In this document: one piece after another, positions 50,914-61,767 of the stretch
Position numbering within the stretch: position 1 is the stretch's first letter
How the letters are laid out: each line of letters begins with the position of its first letter
Source of the DNA: Mycobacterium sp. 1554424.7
Lineage (GTDB): Bacteria > Actinomycetota > Actinomycetes > Mycobacteriales > Mycobacteriaceae
Reading direction: 5' to 3'
Length of the DNA stretch: 64,000 nt
Assembly (NCBI RefSeq): GCF_001665295.1
Contig: NZ_LZSE01000078.1
Coordinates: 62,001-126,000 of the forward strand
Program-made: the position numbers and the translations under genes
The notes under the pieces: generated by a model
The model's input: the letters and a program-made list of their open reading frames with translations, nothing else
What the model was told of the DNA's origin: nothing
The model's database searches: none

Positions 50914-52635
50914 ATGACGAGCCTGATCACGCAACCCCAGATCTTGACGACGGCAGCAGCGGACGCTTCTGCGATCGGTTCGGCGATCGAGGAGGCCAAG
51001 GCGGCGGCCGCCGGCCCCACGACGAGTCTGGCCGCGGCGGCCGAAGACGAAGTGTCGGCCATCACCGCGCAGTTCTTCGGCTCGTTCGGCCAGGAATACC
51101 AGGCGCTGCTGCAGCAGGCGACCGCGTTCCACGGGCAGTTCGTCGCAGCGTTGGGCGCCGCCGGAAACGCTTACGCGCAAGCCGAAGCCGAGATCGCCGG
51201 CACCCTTGGGCTGACCGGCGCGGCGGGCGGCGTGCCGTTCACGGCGCTGACGCAGGCGGCCGACCCGGCCGTCAGCGCCATCCTGGTCATGACCGGCACC
51301 GGCACCGCCAACCCACCGCCGAGCTACGTCACCAACGTCAGCAGCCGCTACCTGACCGCTTTCACCAGCGCCCTCACGCTGCCCGTGACGACGGCCGAGG
51401 GGTTATATCCGTTCAGCGGCGTCAAAGACCTGACGTTGGACATCTCCTTGGCCCGCGGCGTGACCGCCCTGGACAACATCATCAACCAGCACGCGACGCC
51501 CTTCCTCAGCGGCGGCAGTGGTTCCGTCTCCGTCCTCGGCTACTCGCAGAGCGCGATCATCTCCACCCTGGAGATGCCGAAACTCCTCGCCGAGGGCTTT
51601 ACGAATGGAACGGGCGGCACGCCGATCCAGGCGTACTTCACGTTGCTCGGTGACCCGGCCAATCCCAACGGCGGTCTGCTCGCACGCTTCCCGGGCCTGA
51701 GCTTCCCGAGCCTGGGCGTCACCTTCGGCGCATCCACGCCGAGCAATGACTTCCCGACCACTATTTGGTCGCTCGAATACGACGGCTTCGCCGACTTCCC
51801 GCGCTATCCGATCGATATCTTCTCCGACCTCAACGCCCTGGCCGGCATCGTGTTCATCCATGGAACCTATCCACACCTGACGGCGGCCCAGATCGCTTCG
51901 GCTGTGACGCTGGGGCAGTCCGGAGCGCCCTCCATGACGACCTACAACATGATCCCCACCGAGAACCTGCCGCTGCTGACACCGCTGCGGCTACTCCCGG
52001 TCATCGGCAACCCGCTCGCGGACCTGATCCAGCCGGACCTGAAGCTCCTCGTCAACTGGGGCTACGGCGACCCGAACTTCGGCTGGTCGACCAGCCCAGC
52101 CGATGTCCAGACGCCGTTCGGCTTCCTGCCGCCGCTCAGCGCGACGACTGAACTGGCGGCCCTGTTGCCCGGCGCCACCGCACAGGGAGTCAACGCCTTC
52201 ACCCACGACCTGTCGAGCCTGGCGAGCTCCCTTCCGGGGGCCGCGTCAACGGGCTTCGCCGCCCTGGCGTCGCCACCGTCCGCGTCGCTTCCGACCACGC
52301 CCACCGGCATCATCCAGGCCATCGAGTCCGCGAACACCAACATCGTCGGCACGCTGACGGGCGATTTCTCGACCGCCTACGCGACGCTCCTCCCGACCGC
52401 GGACATAGCGACCGCCGTTGTGGTCACCCTCCCGTCGTACGACCTCAACCTGTTCCTCGACGGCATCACGCAAGCCATCAACGGCGATCCGGTTGGCGGG
52501 CTCATGAATGCGTTCGGCCGTCCGATCGCCGCCGACGTCGGGTTGGTCACGCTCGCAGGCGGTTTCGAACTCATCAACTTCGTGAACGCGGGCGAGACGA
52601 TCTTCACCGGGGTACCGAACCCGGGTCCCCAGTGA
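50914..52635 (+). CDS. PE-PPE domain protein, array gene 2
   Basis: 573 residues from the ATG at 50914 with GAAGGGAAGAG ahead. PE domain with MTSLITQPQILTTAAADASAIGSAI, then the hydrolase domain with Ser211 in GYSQSAI and FIHGTYPHLTAAQ. The C-terminal 70-residue block (PTADIATAVVVTLPSYDLNLF then INGDPVGGLMNAFGRPIAADVGLVTLAGGFE) is shared with array genes 3 and 4. A 215-bp spacer separates it from array gene 1. Confidence 0.92.
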   Translation: MTSLITQPQILTTAAADASAIGSAIEEAKAAAAGPTTSLAAAAEDEVSAITAQFFGSFGQEYQALLQQATAFHGQFVAALGAAGNAYAQAEAEIAGTLGLTGAAGGVPFTALTQAADPAVSAILVMTGTGTANPPPSYVTNVSSRYLTAFTSALTLPVTTAEGLYPFSGVKDLTLDISLARGVTALDNIINQHATPFLSGGSGSVSVLGYSQSAIISTLEMPKLLAEGFTNGTGGTPIQAYFTLLGDPANPNGGLLARFPGLSFPSLGVTFGASTPSNDFPTTIWSLEYDGFADFPRYPIDIFSDLNALAGIVFIHGTYPHLTAAQIASAVTLGQSGAPSMTTYNMIPTENLPLLTPLRLLPVIGNPLADLIQPDLKLLVNWGYGDPNFGWSTSPADVQTPFGFLPPLSATTELAALLPGATAQGVNAFTHDLSSLASSLPGAASTGFAALASPPSASLPTTPTGIIQAIESANTNIVGTLTGDFSTAYATLLPTADIATAVVVTLPSYDLNLFLDGITQAINGDPVGGLMNAFGRPIAADVGLVTLAGGFELINFVNAGETIFTGVPNPGPQ

Positions 52636-52696
52636 TCTAGCTGTGAGGGCGGCGCAGTAGCCGAATGACGGCCGACGTCGGTAGGGGGAATAGCGG

Positions 52697-54424
52697 ATGA
52701 CTGGGTTGATCACGCAGCCGGAGTTGTTGGCGGCGGCCGCGACCGATGCTTCGCATATCGGTTCGGCGATCGACGCCGCCAAGGCGGCCGCGGCCGGCCC
52801 GACGACAGGTCTCGTGGCCGCCGCCGAAGACGAGGTGTCGGCACTCACCGCGTCCCTATTCGGCAGTTACGGCCAGCAATACCAGGCGATTCTGCAGCAG
52901 GCCGCGGCCTTCAACGACGAATTCGCCGCCGCACTGGCCGCCGCCGGAAAGGCCTATGCGCAAGCGGAAGCCGACGTTTCGGCCACGCTCGCGTCGCTGA
53001 CGGGCCCGACCGGCGCGACGACGACCACCACGGCGGTTAACGCGCTACCGGCAGACCCACCCGTCGCCGTCTCACTGATCTTGGGCGCCAGCGGCGTGCC
53101 GATGCCGTCGCCCGCCTACGTGAACGCGGCTTACGGCAAGTACATTTCGCCGTTTTTCACCACCACCAACCTGCAGGCGGTGTTCACGCCGGAGGGGTTA
53201 TATCCGATCACCGGCATCAAGGATTTGACCCTGAACATATCCGTGGACCGCGGACTGACCGCGTTGAACAACGCGATCATGCAGCAGCTCAATGCGGGAA
53301 CCACACCCATCAACGTTTTCGGCTACTCGCAGGGCGCCATTCTGGCCGCGCTGGAGCTGCCCCAGCTCGCCGCCGCCCACGTGCCGACTTCGGACGTGAA
53401 CTTCGTGCTGGTCGGAAACGAGTTGACGCCCAACGGTGGGATGCTCGCGCGGTTCCCGGGCCTGAACATCCCCAGCCTGGGCCTGCCGTTCTACGGCGGA
53501 ATGGCGTCGAACACCGGCTACACCGTCATCAACAACACGCTCGAATACGACGGCTTCGCCGATTTCCCCCAGTACCCGATCGATTTCCTGTCCGACCTCA
53601 ACGCGGTGATGGGCATCGTGTACGTGCACGGCACGTACCTGTCGATACCGCAGGCCCAGCTCGATTCGACCATCACCCTGCCGACGTCTCCGGGCTACAG
53701 CGGCGGCACCACCTACCGGATGATTCCCAGCCCGCATCTGCCTCTGTTGGAGCCGGTGCGTGCGATTCCCTACTTCGGGGACCCGCTCGCCGAGCTGCTC
53801 CAACCAGACCTGAGGTACCTCGTCAACTGGGGCTACGGCGACCCCGCGTACGGCTGGTCGACGGGCCCCGCCGACGTGACCACCCCCTTCGGGCTGTTCC
53901 CGCCGCTCAGCGCGACCGCGGCCCTTCCCGGCGACCTGGTCAACGGTGCCCAGCAGGGGATTATCAACGCCGCCAACGCATTCCGGGCCGAAGGCCCCCC
54001 GATGCTGCCGAACCTGTCGCCGCCGGACATGTCGGGCACGCCCACTCCGACTTCGCTGCCCTCGCCCAGCACGCTGTTGTCCCCGGCCTCACTCGACGGG
54101 TTCATCCACTCCCTCGAGGAGGCCAACACGAATTTCGCGACCACCCTCGCCGGCGACGCGTCGACGGCCTACGCGACGTTGCTTCCGACGGCGGACATCG
54201 CGACCGCCCTCGTGACCACCCTCCCGTCGTACGACCTGAACCTATTCCTGAACGGGATATCGCAGGCGATCAACGGCGACCCCGTTCAGGGTCTCGTCAA
54301 CGCGATCGGGCTGCCGATCGCCGGCGACATCGGGATGGGCACGGTCGCGGGCGGCGTCGAATTCCTGATCTTCGTCAACGCGCTCAGCACGATCCTGAAC
54401 GGCACCCCGCATCCGGCGCCCTAG
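52697..54424 (+). CDS. PE-PPE domain protein, array gene 3
   Basis: 575 residues from the ATG at 52697 (AGGGGGAA upstream). PE domain MTGLITQPELLAAAATDASHIGSAIDAA; hydrolase domain with Ser211 in GYSQGAI, the only array member with the canonical G-x-S-x-G; VHGTYLSIPQAQLDS. The C-terminal block (LPTADIATALVTTLPSYDLNLFLNGISQ) matches gene 2. Only 61 bp separates it from array gene 2. Confidence 0.92.
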   Translation: MTGLITQPELLAAAATDASHIGSAIDAAKAAAAGPTTGLVAAAEDEVSALTASLFGSYGQQYQAILQQAAAFNDEFAAALAAAGKAYAQAEADVSATLASLTGPTGATTTTTAVNALPADPPVAVSLILGASGVPMPSPAYVNAAYGKYISPFFTTTNLQAVFTPEGLYPITGIKDLTLNISVDRGLTALNNAIMQQLNAGTTPINVFGYSQGAILAALELPQLAAAHVPTSDVNFVLVGNELTPNGGMLARFPGLNIPSLGLPFYGGMASNTGYTVINNTLEYDGFADFPQYPIDFLSDLNAVMGIVYVHGTYLSIPQAQLDSTITLPTSPGYSGGTTYRMIPSPHLPLLEPVRAIPYFGDPLAELLQPDLRYLVNWGYGDPAYGWSTGPADVTTPFGLFPPLSATAALPGDLVNGAQQGIINAANAFRAEGPPMLPNLSPPDMSGTPTPTSLPSPSTLLSPASLDGFIHSLEEANTNFATTLAGDASTAYATLLPTADIATALVTTLPSYDLNLFLNGISQAINGDPVQGLVNAIGLPIAGDIGMGTVAGGVEFLIFVNALSTILNGTPHPAP

Positions 54425-54579
54425 TGTTCCAGCAGCTTGACCCATCCCCCGACGACCGATAGTGCTGCGGCCCAAGTGGTTCCAGCGACGAAAAACATCG
54501 ATTCCACGAGAACTGCGGCGCGATTCGCTCTACCATGACTTGGCCCATCGAATCCACAGCCGCGTAAAGGCGATTGCCG

Positions 54580-56388
54580 ATGCCGAGTTTGATCACCGAA
54601 CCGCACGCGATAGCGGCGGCCGCAGCAGACGCGGCGGACATACATTCCGCGATCAGTGCCGCCAGGGCGGCCGCCGCGGGGCCGACATCGGGTCTGCTCG
54701 CGGCGGCGGAAGATGAGGTGTCGGCGCTCACCGCGGCATTCTTCGGCGGATACGGTCAGGAATTCCAGGCCCTCCTGGGCCGGGCCGCCGCATTCCATGA
54801 CCAGTTCGTCGCGGCGTTAGCCGTTGCCGGAAGCGCGTATTCGGGAGCCGAGGCCGCGGCGTCCAACGCACTGGGCACGCTCGAGGGCGACATCGAGGCG
54901 CTGCTGGGCGGCAGCGCGGCTCCAGTCTCCAGCACGGTGAGGGGCGCACTGACGACCGCGGTGCCCGTGGTGCCGCCCGGTGACCCCGTCACGACATTGC
55001 TCATGGGCCCCAGCGGGATCCCGAATCCCACGCCGGAGCAGATCGCCCTTATCGTGCCGAAATACATCGACCCGTTTTGGCCCAACACCGGCAACAATGT
55101 AGGGGTCTTCACGCCCGAGGGTCTGTACCCGATCACCGGCATCAAAGACCTGACCTTCAACGTGTCGGTGGCGCGCGGCCTGACCGCCCTCAACGACGCG
55201 ATCCAGCCCCTCGCCGTCCCCGGAAACACGATCAACGTTTTCGGTTACTCGCAGAGCACCGTCCTCGCCTCATTGGAAATGCACGCGCTCAACCCCACTA
55301 ATACGCCGGGCGGCAGCTTGCTACCGTCGGGCGTAACCCTGAACTTCACCCTCGTCGGCGACCCGAGCAACCCCAACGGTGGCCTGCTCACGCGCTTCCC
55401 AGGGCTGAGCATGCCGAGCCTGGGGCTGACGTTCGGCACCGCGACGCCCGACAACTCCTTCCCGACCCGCATTTACACGATCGAGTACGACGGCTTTGCG
55501 GACTTCCCGAGGTATCCCATCAATCTCCTGTCGGACCTCAACGCCTTCCTCGGCATCGCGACCGTTCACGGCACCTATCAGGATTTCACGCTCAGCCAGA
55601 TACAAACGGCCACCCAACTGACGAACACGTCGGGGCCCACCCAGACCCAATACTTCATCCTGCAAACACCCAACCTGCCGCTGCTGGAACCGGTGCGCGC
55701 GATCCCGATCCTGGGCAATCCCATCGCAGACCTGGTCCAACCCGATCTGCGAGTCCTGGTCGACATCGGCTACGGCAGCACGACCCAGGGCTGGTCGCCC
55801 GACCCGCCGAACGTGCCCACCCCGTTCGGGGTGATCCCGCCGGTCAGCCCCGGAGCGGTCCTGAGCGCCCTGTCCACGGCAACACCGCAAGGCATTGCCG
55901 CCTTCACCGCGGACGTCAATGCCGGAATCGCCGGCGTTCCGTCGCTCCAGCACGAGGCACTTTCCAACCTCACGTCGACAATCGGGCAGGTCGGTTCCGG
56001 CGGCATGACCTTCGGGCCGACGCCGGCACCGACGCCGCCCTCACCCGACGCCCTCATCGCCAGCCTGCAATGGGCGAACACGAGGATCACCAACACAATT
56101 GCGCGCTCGGCGTCGGCGGCTTACGCGACCCTGCTTCCGACGGCCGACATCGCGACGACGGTCGCAATCACCCTCCCGTCCTATGACCTCAATCTCTTCC
56201 TGGACGGCATCACGCAGGTGGTCAACGGCGACCCCGTAAACGGACTGATCTACGCCTTCGGCGCACCGGTGGCCGCTGACATGGCATTGGGCACGCTCGC
56301 AGGCGGTTTCGAAGCCCGAGTCATCGCAGGTGCCGCCAAGGAGATCTACTACGCCTTCCTGGACCAACCCGTCCCGCCGCCGGGCTAA
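54580..56388 (+). CDS. PE-PPE domain protein, array gene 4
   Basis: 602 residues from the ATG at 54580 (TTG at 54574 possible). PE domain MPSLITEPHAIAAAAADAADIHSAISAA, hydrolase domain with Ser224 in GYSQSTV and VHGTYQDFTLSQ. Linker after the PE part is longer than in its siblings. Shares the C-terminal PTADIATTVAITLPSYDLNLFLDGITQVVNGDP block. Converges with the quinone oxidoreductase, overlapping by a shared CTAA. Confidence 0.92.
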   Translation: MPSLITEPHAIAAAAADAADIHSAISAARAAAAGPTSGLLAAAEDEVSALTAAFFGGYGQEFQALLGRAAAFHDQFVAALAVAGSAYSGAEAAASNALGTLEGDIEALLGGSAAPVSSTVRGALTTAVPVVPPGDPVTTLLMGPSGIPNPTPEQIALIVPKYIDPFWPNTGNNVGVFTPEGLYPITGIKDLTFNVSVARGLTALNDAIQPLAVPGNTINVFGYSQSTVLASLEMHALNPTNTPGGSLLPSGVTLNFTLVGDPSNPNGGLLTRFPGLSMPSLGLTFGTATPDNSFPTRIYTIEYDGFADFPRYPINLLSDLNAFLGIATVHGTYQDFTLSQIQTATQLTNTSGPTQTQYFILQTPNLPLLEPVRAIPILGNPIADLVQPDLRVLVDIGYGSTTQGWSPDPPNVPTPFGVIPPVSPGAVLSALSTATPQGIAAFTADVNAGIAGVPSLQHEALSNLTSTIGQVGSGGMTFGPTPAPTPPSPDALIASLQWANTRITNTIARSASAAYATLLPTADIATTVAITLPSYDLNLFLDGITQVVNGDPVNGLIYAFGAPVAADMALGTLAGGFEARVIAGAAKEIYYAFLDQPVPPPG

Positions 56389-57353
56389 GGCTCGAGCACC
56401 AGCTTGCCGAGCACGCCGCCATCGGCCAGGCTCTGGAGCGCGGCTTGCCCCTCCGACAACGGATAACGCTGCGGTGGAGGCGGTCTGAGCCCCAAGAAGA
56501 CCAATTGGCTCAGCCCCCAGGCGAACAGAGCGGCCGAACCGGGGACCCTGTTGAGGTACTCGCCCCACGCGACGCCCACCACGCTGACGTTGCGCAGCAG
56601 CAAACGGTTGACCTTCACGGTCGGAATGCCGCCGGCGGCGAAGCCGATCACCAACAGCTTGCCGTCGATCGCCAGGACCCGGATCGCGTCGTCGAACGCC
56701 GGGCCGCCGATCGGGTCGACGACGATGTCCACCCCGCGGCCCTGGGTGTAGTCGCGCACCCGGTCGGCCCAGCCGTCGGCCAGCGGCACGACAAGGTCGG
56801 CGCCCAGCGACCCGACGTAGTCGGTCGCCGCCTCCCGGTGCACAACGGCCAGCACCTGTTTCGCGCCCATCGCGCGCGCGACCTGGATCGCGGCCGTGCC
56901 CACTCCGCCGGCGGCACCCAACACCAATACCGTGTCGCCCGGGCGCATCGCGGCGCGGCGGGACAGCGCGAAGTACATGGTGTTGTAGTTCACGAGCAGC
57001 GAAACCGCCTCGGCGTCATCGAGGTCCGCGGGGCTGCGCATCACGTTGGGCACCGGCACGGCCACCTGCTCGGCGTAGGAACCCAGGATCCCGAAGGCCG
57101 AGACCCGCTCGCCCACCCGGAAACCCGACCCCTCGGGCGCCGAACGCACCACACCGGCGGCCTCCATGCCCGGGACGAAGGGCGGGGGCAACTTCAGCTG
57201 GTACTCGCCCTTGGTCAGCAGCAAGTCCGGAAAGCACACCCCTGCGGCCCGCACGTCGATGACGACGTGGTTGCCGTCGTCGCTGACGTCCTCGATATCG
57301 GTGAAGACCATGCCGCCCGGCCCGGACAGCTCTTGCACCACACAGGCTTTCAT
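56385..57353 (-). CDS. Quinone oxidoreductase-like MDR protein, Rv0149-like
   Basis: 322 residues. Medium-chain reductase without zinc ligands: GERVSAFGILGSYAEQVAVP, LVLGAAGGVGTAAIQVARAMGAKQVLAVVHREAAT (about 143-177) and VDIVVDPIGGPAFDDAIRVL. NADPH-dependent quinone or enal reduction is the typical reaction. Starts 4 bp after the SDR gene stop, so it is in the same operon as the SDR. Confidence 0.92.
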   Translation of the reverse strand: MKACVVQELSGPGGMVFTDIEDVSDDGNHVVIDVRAAGVCFPDLLLTKGEYQLKLPPPFVPGMEAAGVVRSAPEGSGFRVGERVSAFGILGSYAEQVAVPVPNVMRSPADLDDAEAVSLLVNYNTMYFALSRRAAMRPGDTVLVLGAAGGVGTAAIQVARAMGAKQVLAVVHREAATDYVGSLGADLVVPLADGWADRVRDYTQGRGVDIVVDPIGGPAFDDAIRVLAIDGKLLVIGFAAGGIPTVKVNRLLLRNVSVVGVAWGEYLNRVPGSAALFAWGLSQLVFLGLRPPPPQRYPLSEGQAALQSLADGGVLGKLVLEP

Positions 57354-57357
57354 GGCC

Positions 57358-58218
57358 TTAGAGCTTGAATCCGGCCTTTTGCGCCGCGGACAGGTCCGTG
57401 ATGTCGGTCCAGTGCGCGGCGATGTCGTCGACCGACGGTGGCTGGTCGAAAGTAATGCCCTGGTTCTCGAAGAGCGCCACCCGCTGCACCTTGCCGCCGC
57501 CGACGACGAAGATCGAACCGTTGTCGGCGTTCTCCTCGGTGCACAGGTAAGCCACCACCGGTGCGACGTACTCGGGAGTGAGCTTCTCGAGCACTTCCTT
57601 TGGAAGGATGTCCTCGGTCATCCTGGTGGCCGCGATGGGGGCAAGCGCGTTCGCGTGGATGTTGTACTTGGCGCCCTCCAGCGCCAGCGTGTTGATCAGG
57701 CCGACCAGCCCGAGCTTGGCCGCCCCGTAGTTGGTCTGGCCGAAGTTGCCGAACAGCCCGCTGGTGGAGGTGGCGACGACGACGCGGCCGTAGCTCTGCT
57801 CGCGGAAGTGCGGCCACGCGGCGCGAATGACGTTGTACCCGCCGTACAGATGCACCTTGAGCACGGCGTCCCAGTTCTCGAACGACATCTTGTGGAAGGT
57901 GCCGTCGCGCAGGATCCCGGCGTTGCTCACCACGCCGTGCACTGCGCCGAATTCCTCGAGCGCGGTCTTGATGATGTTCTCCGCGCCCTCGGGCTCGGCG
58001 ACGCTGTCGTAGTTGGCCGCCGCCCGGCCGCCCGCGTCCTTGATCTCCTCGACCACCTTGTCGGCCATGTTGTGGCCGGCGCCGGTGCCGTCGCGGGCCC
58101 CGCCGAGGTCGTTGACGACGACGCTGGCGCCCTCCTTGGCGAGGGTCAGGGCGTATTCACGGCCCAGCCCACCACCGGCTCCGGTGACGACGATGACGCG
58201 ATCCTGCACTCCGGGCAT
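57358..58218 (-). CDS. SDR, peroxisomal multifunctional-enzyme type 2-like, Rv0148-like
   Basis: 286 residues. SDR motif VTGAGGGLGREYALTLAKEGASVVVNDLGG (about 11-40), NAGILRDGTFHKMSFENWDAVLKVHLYG, catalytic ATSTSGLFGNFGQTNYGAAKLGLVGLINTLA and a C-terminal extension beyond classical SDRs. This is the hydroxyacyl-CoA dehydrogenase type of MFE-2 proteins. Followed by the quinone oxidoreductase. Confidence 0.93.
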   Translation of the reverse strand: MPGVQDRVIVVTGAGGGLGREYALTLAKEGASVVVNDLGGARDGTGAGHNMADKVVEEIKDAGGRAAANYDSVAEPEGAENIIKTALEEFGAVHGVVSNAGILRDGTFHKMSFENWDAVLKVHLYGGYNVIRAAWPHFREQSYGRVVVATSTSGLFGNFGQTNYGAAKLGLVGLINTLALEGAKYNIHANALAPIAATRMTEDILPKEVLEKLTPEYVAPVVAYLCTEENADNGSIFVVGGGKVQRVALFENQGITFDQPPSVDDIAAHWTDITDLSAAQKAGFKL

Positions 58219-58277
58219 AAGCTTCCTCTCTGATGTGAAAAACTCTATTTAGCAAATGGTTTGGCGTAGCGACGCCG

Positions 58278-59717
58278 TCAGAACAGCCTGCGGGCCATCT
58301 TCATGGCCCGCTCCGTGTACGGCGGGTAGATGAAGCTGGAGAGGTCCGGCCGGGTCGGCTTGGTCAACACCGACTTGCGGTGGCTGAACTCGTCGAAGCC
58401 GTACTTGCCGTGGTAGGCACCCATTCCCGAGGCGCCGACGCCGCCGAACGGCAGCTTGGCCGTCGACACCTGGAACGCCAGATGATTGACCAGCATGCCG
58501 CCGGCGGGCACCTCCTTGATCACCCGCTCGCGGATGTCCCGCGCCTTGGTGAACAGGTACGCGGACAACGGCTTTGGCCGCGAGTTGACGAAACGTATTG
58601 CCTCGTCGATGGATTGGACGGTGATGACGGGCAGGATCGGACCGAAGATCTCGTTCTGCATCAGCGGACCGGCGGGGTCGGGATCGACGACGACCGTCGG
58701 CTGGATCCGCAGGGTCGATGCGTCGCAGCCGCCGCCCACGGTGACCTTGCCGTCGCCGCCCGAAAGGTAACCGCTGATCCGGTCGAACTGGCGCTGGTTG
58801 ACGATCCGGATCCCCTGCTGCGACTCCTTGGAGCGCATCGTCGTGATGGCGGCGCCGATCTTGTCGACGAGTTCGTCGCGGATCTTCGCGTCGGCCAACA
58901 CGTAATCGGGTGCGACGCACGTCTGCCCGCCGTTGAGCAGCTTGATCCACGCGATCCGCTTGGCCGCGACGTCGACGTCGGCGTCTGCTGCCACGATCAC
59001 CGGGCTCTTGCCGCCGAGCTCGAGCGTGCACGGGGTCAGGTGGGGCGCCGCGCCCTCGTACACCTTGCGGCCGATCTCGGTGCCGCCGGTGAACATCACG
59101 CGGTCCAAGCCCTGCGCGATGAGTTCCTGACTCACCGCGCCGTCGCCCTCCACGACCGCGATCGCGTCGCTGTCGAGATAGCGAGGCACCAGCTCGGCCA
59201 TCAACCGAGACGATGCCGCGGCGATTTCCGAAGGCTTCAAGATGACGGCATTGCCGGCGGCGATCGCCCCGACCGCCGGGCCCAATGTCAGATAGAACGG
59301 GTAATTCCAGGCGCCGATGATCAGCACGGTGCCGTAGGGCTCGTACTCGATCCAGCCGCGCCCGGGCCGCTGGGCCATTTCGAGCCTTTGGTAGCGGCGG
59401 CGCGCCCACTTCCGCACGCGCTTGGCCGCGTACTTCGCCTCAGCGGCCGTCGTGCCGATGTCGGCGATGAACGACTCGAATTTGTTGCGGTCCAGATCCG
59501 CGGCGAGGGCGGCGCTGATGGCTTCCTCGTTCTCCTCCATCAGCTTTTGCAGTTGCAGCAATTGCTGGGTGCGCCACTCGATGTCGCGGGTGCGGCCGGT
59601 GGCGAACGTCGTGCGGAGCCGGGCCACCGTGCCGGGGATGTCGACTGTCTGAGTTGGCGCGCCGTTCGTGGATTCCGGGGATTCCGGGGCGTGGGGTGCA
59701 ACCGATTCGGTGGTCAT
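58278..59717 (-). CDS. Aldehyde dehydrogenase, Rv0147-like
   Basis: 479 residues from the second of two adjacent ATGs (59717; the first is at 59720), with GGAAGG upstream. Membrane-anchored fatty-aldehyde-dehydrogenase-type pattern: GAWNYPFYLTLGPAVGAIAAGNAVILKPSE, FTGGTEIGRKVYEGAA, catalytic Glu233 in LELGGKSP and Cys267 in GGQTCVAPDY, and LPFGGVGASGMGAYHGKYGFD. A C-terminal hydrophobic/basic tail is seen. NAD(P)-dependent oxidation of an aldehyde to an acid. Confidence 0.94.
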   Translation of the reverse strand: MTTESVAPHAPESPESTNGAPTQTVDIPGTVARLRTTFATGRTRDIEWRTQQLLQLQKLMEENEEAISAALAADLDRNKFESFIADIGTTAAEAKYAAKRVRKWARRRYQRLEMAQRPGRGWIEYEPYGTVLIIGAWNYPFYLTLGPAVGAIAAGNAVILKPSEIAAASSRLMAELVPRYLDSDAIAVVEGDGAVSQELIAQGLDRVMFTGGTEIGRKVYEGAAPHLTPCTLELGGKSPVIVAADADVDVAAKRIAWIKLLNGGQTCVAPDYVLADAKIRDELVDKIGAAITTMRSKESQQGIRIVNQRQFDRISGYLSGGDGKVTVGGGCDASTLRIQPTVVVDPDPAGPLMQNEIFGPILPVITVQSIDEAIRFVNSRPKPLSAYLFTKARDIRERVIKEVPAGGMLVNHLAFQVSTAKLPFGGVGASGMGAYHGKYGFDEFSHRKSVLTKPTRPDLSSFIYPPYTERAMKMARRLF

Positions 59718-59828
59718 CATTGTCCTTCCCGAGCAGAGTCGCCCGCTGCAGTGCGGGTGGCCGCTCATCGGTGATAACCGCGATCCTAACCATCCGGTTG
59801 GGAGCGCGTTAGGAAGGATCCGCCATGC

Positions 59829-60806
59829 TCAGGGTTTGCCTGCCGTGACGAAGCTGTTCACAAACGGCCGTGCTTCGGACTCCGGCGGGCGCCCCAACCG
59901 ACCCGCTTCCTCGCGCGCGCTCACCGACTCCGTCTCCCAGCCCTGCGCGGCGAACCAATCGGCCGGCTCCGAGCGGCCCCCGTGGTCGAACCAGAGATCA
60001 AAGGGATTGAACGAGGTGTCCTGGCCGCGCGCTTCGCGTTTGGCCCGCAGCTCGGCCCACTTTTGTTCGGCCTCTTTGCGCTTCTCTTCGTCGGCACCGA
60101 AGATTTCCACGGCCACCCGGCTGCCCGATCCGCTCAGCTGGTCGATCGAGGCAAACATGGCCTCCTGCGCGGCGGCGGGCAGAAACGGCAACAACCCCTC
60201 GGCGAGCCAGGCCGTGGGAAGTGTCGAGTCGAATCCGGCGTCGCGCAGCGCGCGGGGCCAGTCGTGGCGCAGGTCCACGGGCACCGGGCGCCGGTCGACG
60301 ACCGGGGCGGCCCCGTGCGCGGCGAGCGTCTCGGCCTTGTACTCCAGCACCTTGGGCAGATCGATCTCGTATACGACGGTGCCGTCCGGCCAGTCGAGGC
60401 GGTAGGCGCGCGAATCCAGCCCGGCCGCGAGGATCACCACCTGCCGAATACCGGCCCTCGCGGCCTCGGCGAAGTAGCGATCGAAGAAGTGGGTGCGAAC
60501 CGCCTGATAGTTGATCATCTGCTGAGCGCCGACCGCGTGGTCTACCTCATCGTCGGGATCCCCAGCCCACCAGGCGGCGACTTGCTGCCGAACCCCCTCG
60601 AGTTCGGGAGCAGACACCAGCACCTCGGCGAACCGGTCGGAGATCAGTGGGTCGGTGCTGGCCGTCTCGGCGGCGCGGGCCAGTGCGACCATCACCGCGG
60701 TCGCCCCGACGCTGGTGGCGATGTCCCAGGAGTCGTCCGCGGTGCGTCGGCTGATTGCCCGGCTTCTCCTCGGGCCGTTCCGGCCCGCATCGTCGCCGGG
60801 CGGCAT
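59829..60806 (-). CDS. SAM-dependent methyltransferase, LCMT/TIGR00027-type, copy 1
   Basis: 325 residues. SAM-binding [13 protein letters not shown] (about residues 127-139) preceded by the QAVRTHFFD segment, followed by VVYEIDLPKVLEYK and [11 protein letters not shown], all typical of the mycobacterial O-methyltransferase family with M. tuberculosis Rv0146. Its start is next to the stop of copy 2. Substrate unknown. Confidence 0.92.
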   Translation of the reverse strand: MPPGDDAGRNGPRRSRAISRRTADDSWDIATSVGATAVMVALARAAETASTDPLISDRFAEVLVSAPELEGVRQQVAAWWAGDPDDEVDHAVGAQQMINYQAVRTHFFDRYFAEAARAGIRQVVILAAGLDSRAYRLDWPDGTVVYEIDLPKVLEYKAETLAAHGAAPVVDRRPVPVDLRHDWPRALRDAGFDSTLPTAWLAEGLLPFLPAAAQEAMFASIDQLSGSGSRVAVEIFGADEEKRKEAEQKWAELRAKREARGQDTSFNPFDLWFDHGGRSEPADWFAAQGWETESVSAREEAGRLGRPPESEARPFVNSFVTAGKP

Positions 60807-61763
<957 letters not shown>

Positions 61764-61767
61764 TTAA

